Source: Gammaproteobacteria bacterium UBA2955 (GTDB lineage: Bacteria > Pseudomonadota > Gammaproteobacteria > Pseudomonadales > Azotimanducaceae). Taken from it: 17,125 nucleotides of DNA. Positions 16,442 through 17,125 of this stretch are shown here, in pieces. Both the position numbers and the translations under genes were made by a program. Location: contig DEBN01000181.1 of NCBI GenBank assembly GCA_002348825.1, positions 39,779-56,903 on the forward strand. The letters run 5' to 3'. The notes beneath the pieces are model-generated. The model worked only from the letters and a program-made list of their open reading frames with translations. It was not told the DNA's origin and ran no database searches. Numbering within the stretch: the first letter of the stretch is position 1; the number at the start of each line of letters is the position of its first letter.

Positions 16442-17062
16442 ATGAAACAGACTTTCGCACTGCTCGCTGTCGCAATACTCTTGTTGCCTGGCTGCGCTGG
16501 CCGGTCCAACCAATCAGCAGGTACTGCACCGGAACCGCAGCAGCCTTGGTTGTGTCGAGGCGTCGATGGCGAATGGCAATGCCAACGCGGCGACAGCGGT
16601 GGTGAGCAACAGCGCACTGCGGTTGCGGAGCCGTCCTCTACACAGCGTACGTTAGCCACTGCAGTCAAGCGAGCACCAAGTGTCAAGCGCCCTGAAACAG
16701 ACTCAGCCGACAACACCCCGAGCGCGGTGACGGCCTCGGGCGACATCGCACAAGCCGCCTCACAACAACCCGCGGGCAAAATCGATACAGCGCACCGGCC
16801 AGATCTCTGGACTATTCAGTGGGCGGCTCTTAGCTCTAATACCGCAGCACAAGAGTACGGGCGCCAATATTTATCGCGATTTGTCGACAACTACGAAATC
16901 CGTCACATTCGCGTCAATAATCGCGATTATTATATTTTGTTTAGCGGCCGCTACGCCAATAAGGGCGCTGCGAGCGACGCGGCTGCGAGCCTTAGCAATC
17001 CTCGCTCCGAGGCCCCATTTTTACGCACCCTAGGATCTATAGCCGCAGTGACAGTGAATTAG
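16442..17062 (+). CDS. SPOR-domain lipoprotein
   Basis: This 206-residue protein has a lipoprotein signal peptide: MKQTFALLAVAILLLPGC, lipobox LPGC with the acylated cysteine at C18. A low-complexity linker rich in Gln, Ser, Thr and Ala follows (about 50-118), and then a C-terminal SPOR domain (about 122-195), beginning LWTIQWAALSSNTAAQEYGR and containing YYILFSGRYANKGAASDAAASL. SPOR domains bind glycan strands stripped of stem peptides at the division septum. A short segment after the lipid anchor, PWLCRGVDGEWQC (35-47), has a cysteine pair that could form a disulfide in the periplasm. The ATG at 16442 is chosen because it gives the lipoprotein signal; the longer open frame has no such start. 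It is inferred to be an envelope protein near the septum. No division partner is adjacent. Confidence 0.9.
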   Translation: MKQTFALLAVAILLLPGCAGRSNQSAGTAPEPQQPWLCRGVDGEWQCQRGDSGGEQQRTAVAEPSSTQRTLATAVKRAPSVKRPETDSADNTPSAVTASGDIAQAASQQPAGKIDTAHRPDLWTIQWAALSSNTAAQEYGRQYLSRFVDNYEIRHIRVNNRDYYILFSGRYANKGAASDAAASLSNPRSEAPFLRTLGSIAAVTVN

Positions 17063-17125
17063 TGCAACGATAAAAAACCGGGCATTTGCCAAAATACATG
17101 GCCGTACCTTCCACCACCCGGTCAT

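Noticed and set aside
17077..17122. Inverted repeat ACCGGG/CCCGGT next to an A-run, a possible leftward terminator
   Set aside because: The loop is 34 bases and the stem only six, which is poor for an intrinsic terminator. It would matter only if a leftward gene lies to the right.
17037..17125. Possible C-terminus of a leftward gene entering from the right edge, ending at a TAG at 17037-17039
   Set aside because: The frame is only about 28 codons and overlaps the SPOR gene by 26 bases. It cannot be told from chance without the sequence beyond the edge.
17098..17125. Possible start of a rightward gene, ATG GCC GTA CCT and onward
   Set aside because: Only nine codons are visible, with no ribosome binding site and no recognisable product.
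1..17125. Searched by eye for tRNA, rRNA, CRISPR repeats, insertion sequences, integrases and toxin-antitoxin pairs
   Set aside because: None was seen; the window is dense with chromosomal housekeeping and envelope genes.

Overview
The window looks like chromosomal DNA from a gammaproteobacterium of moderate GC content. AsnRS, lipoyl synthase and CysRS read as typical gammaproteobacterial proteins, and I suspect a marine or otherwise environmental lineage; I cannot name a genus. Nothing mobile, no tRNA or rRNA and no CRISPR array is visible. Coding density is very high, and no gap without a gene exceeds about 220 bases (the largest is 16221-16441). Positions 1-162, left of the first gene, hold no gene I can support.

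Layout. Positions 163-3296 form a leftward two-gene operon: an AhpD-like carboxymuconolactone decarboxylase family protein, then a secreted DUF3604 (PHP-like) protein, joined by an ATGA stop/start overlap. A 74-base divergent gap (3297-3370) separates this from a rightward run up to 15633. That run holds a flavodoxin-like protein, a FemAB-like acyltransferase (PF04339), asparaginyl-tRNA synthetase, the two halves of a heterodimeric ABC exporter (GTGA overlap), lipoyl synthase, an M17 aminopeptidase, HisI, cysteinyl-tRNA synthetase and a decayed-looking FAD-monooxygenase-fold protein. A leftward HNH endonuclease (15630-16220) meets the last of these tail to tail, sharing a CTAG whose two strands give both stop codons. 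After a second divergent gap, a lipoprotein with a C-terminal SPOR domain (16442-17062) reads rightward.

How the genes work together. Most of the rightward run is housekeeping: Asn and Cys tRNA charging, lipoate synthesis, histidine synthesis and peptide turnover. M17 peptidase, HisI, CysRS and the FAD-like protein overlap end to start and are very probably co-transcribed and translationally coupled. The ABC pair has the asymmetric nucleotide sites of the TM287/288, BmrCD and MdlAB type. The SPOR lipoprotein should act at septal peptidoglycan, and the FemAB-like protein may act on peptidoglycan or another aminoacyl/acyl acceptor.

Most worth a second look: the FAD-monooxygenase relative that has lost its FAD-binding motifs yet is kept as an intact frame overlapping cysS; the CMD-DUF3604 pair; a perfect 7-bp GC hairpin across the asnS stop codon; and the contrast between leftward genes with clear Shine-Dalgarno sites and rightward genes that mostly lack them. 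I see no clearly new defence or biosynthetic system.
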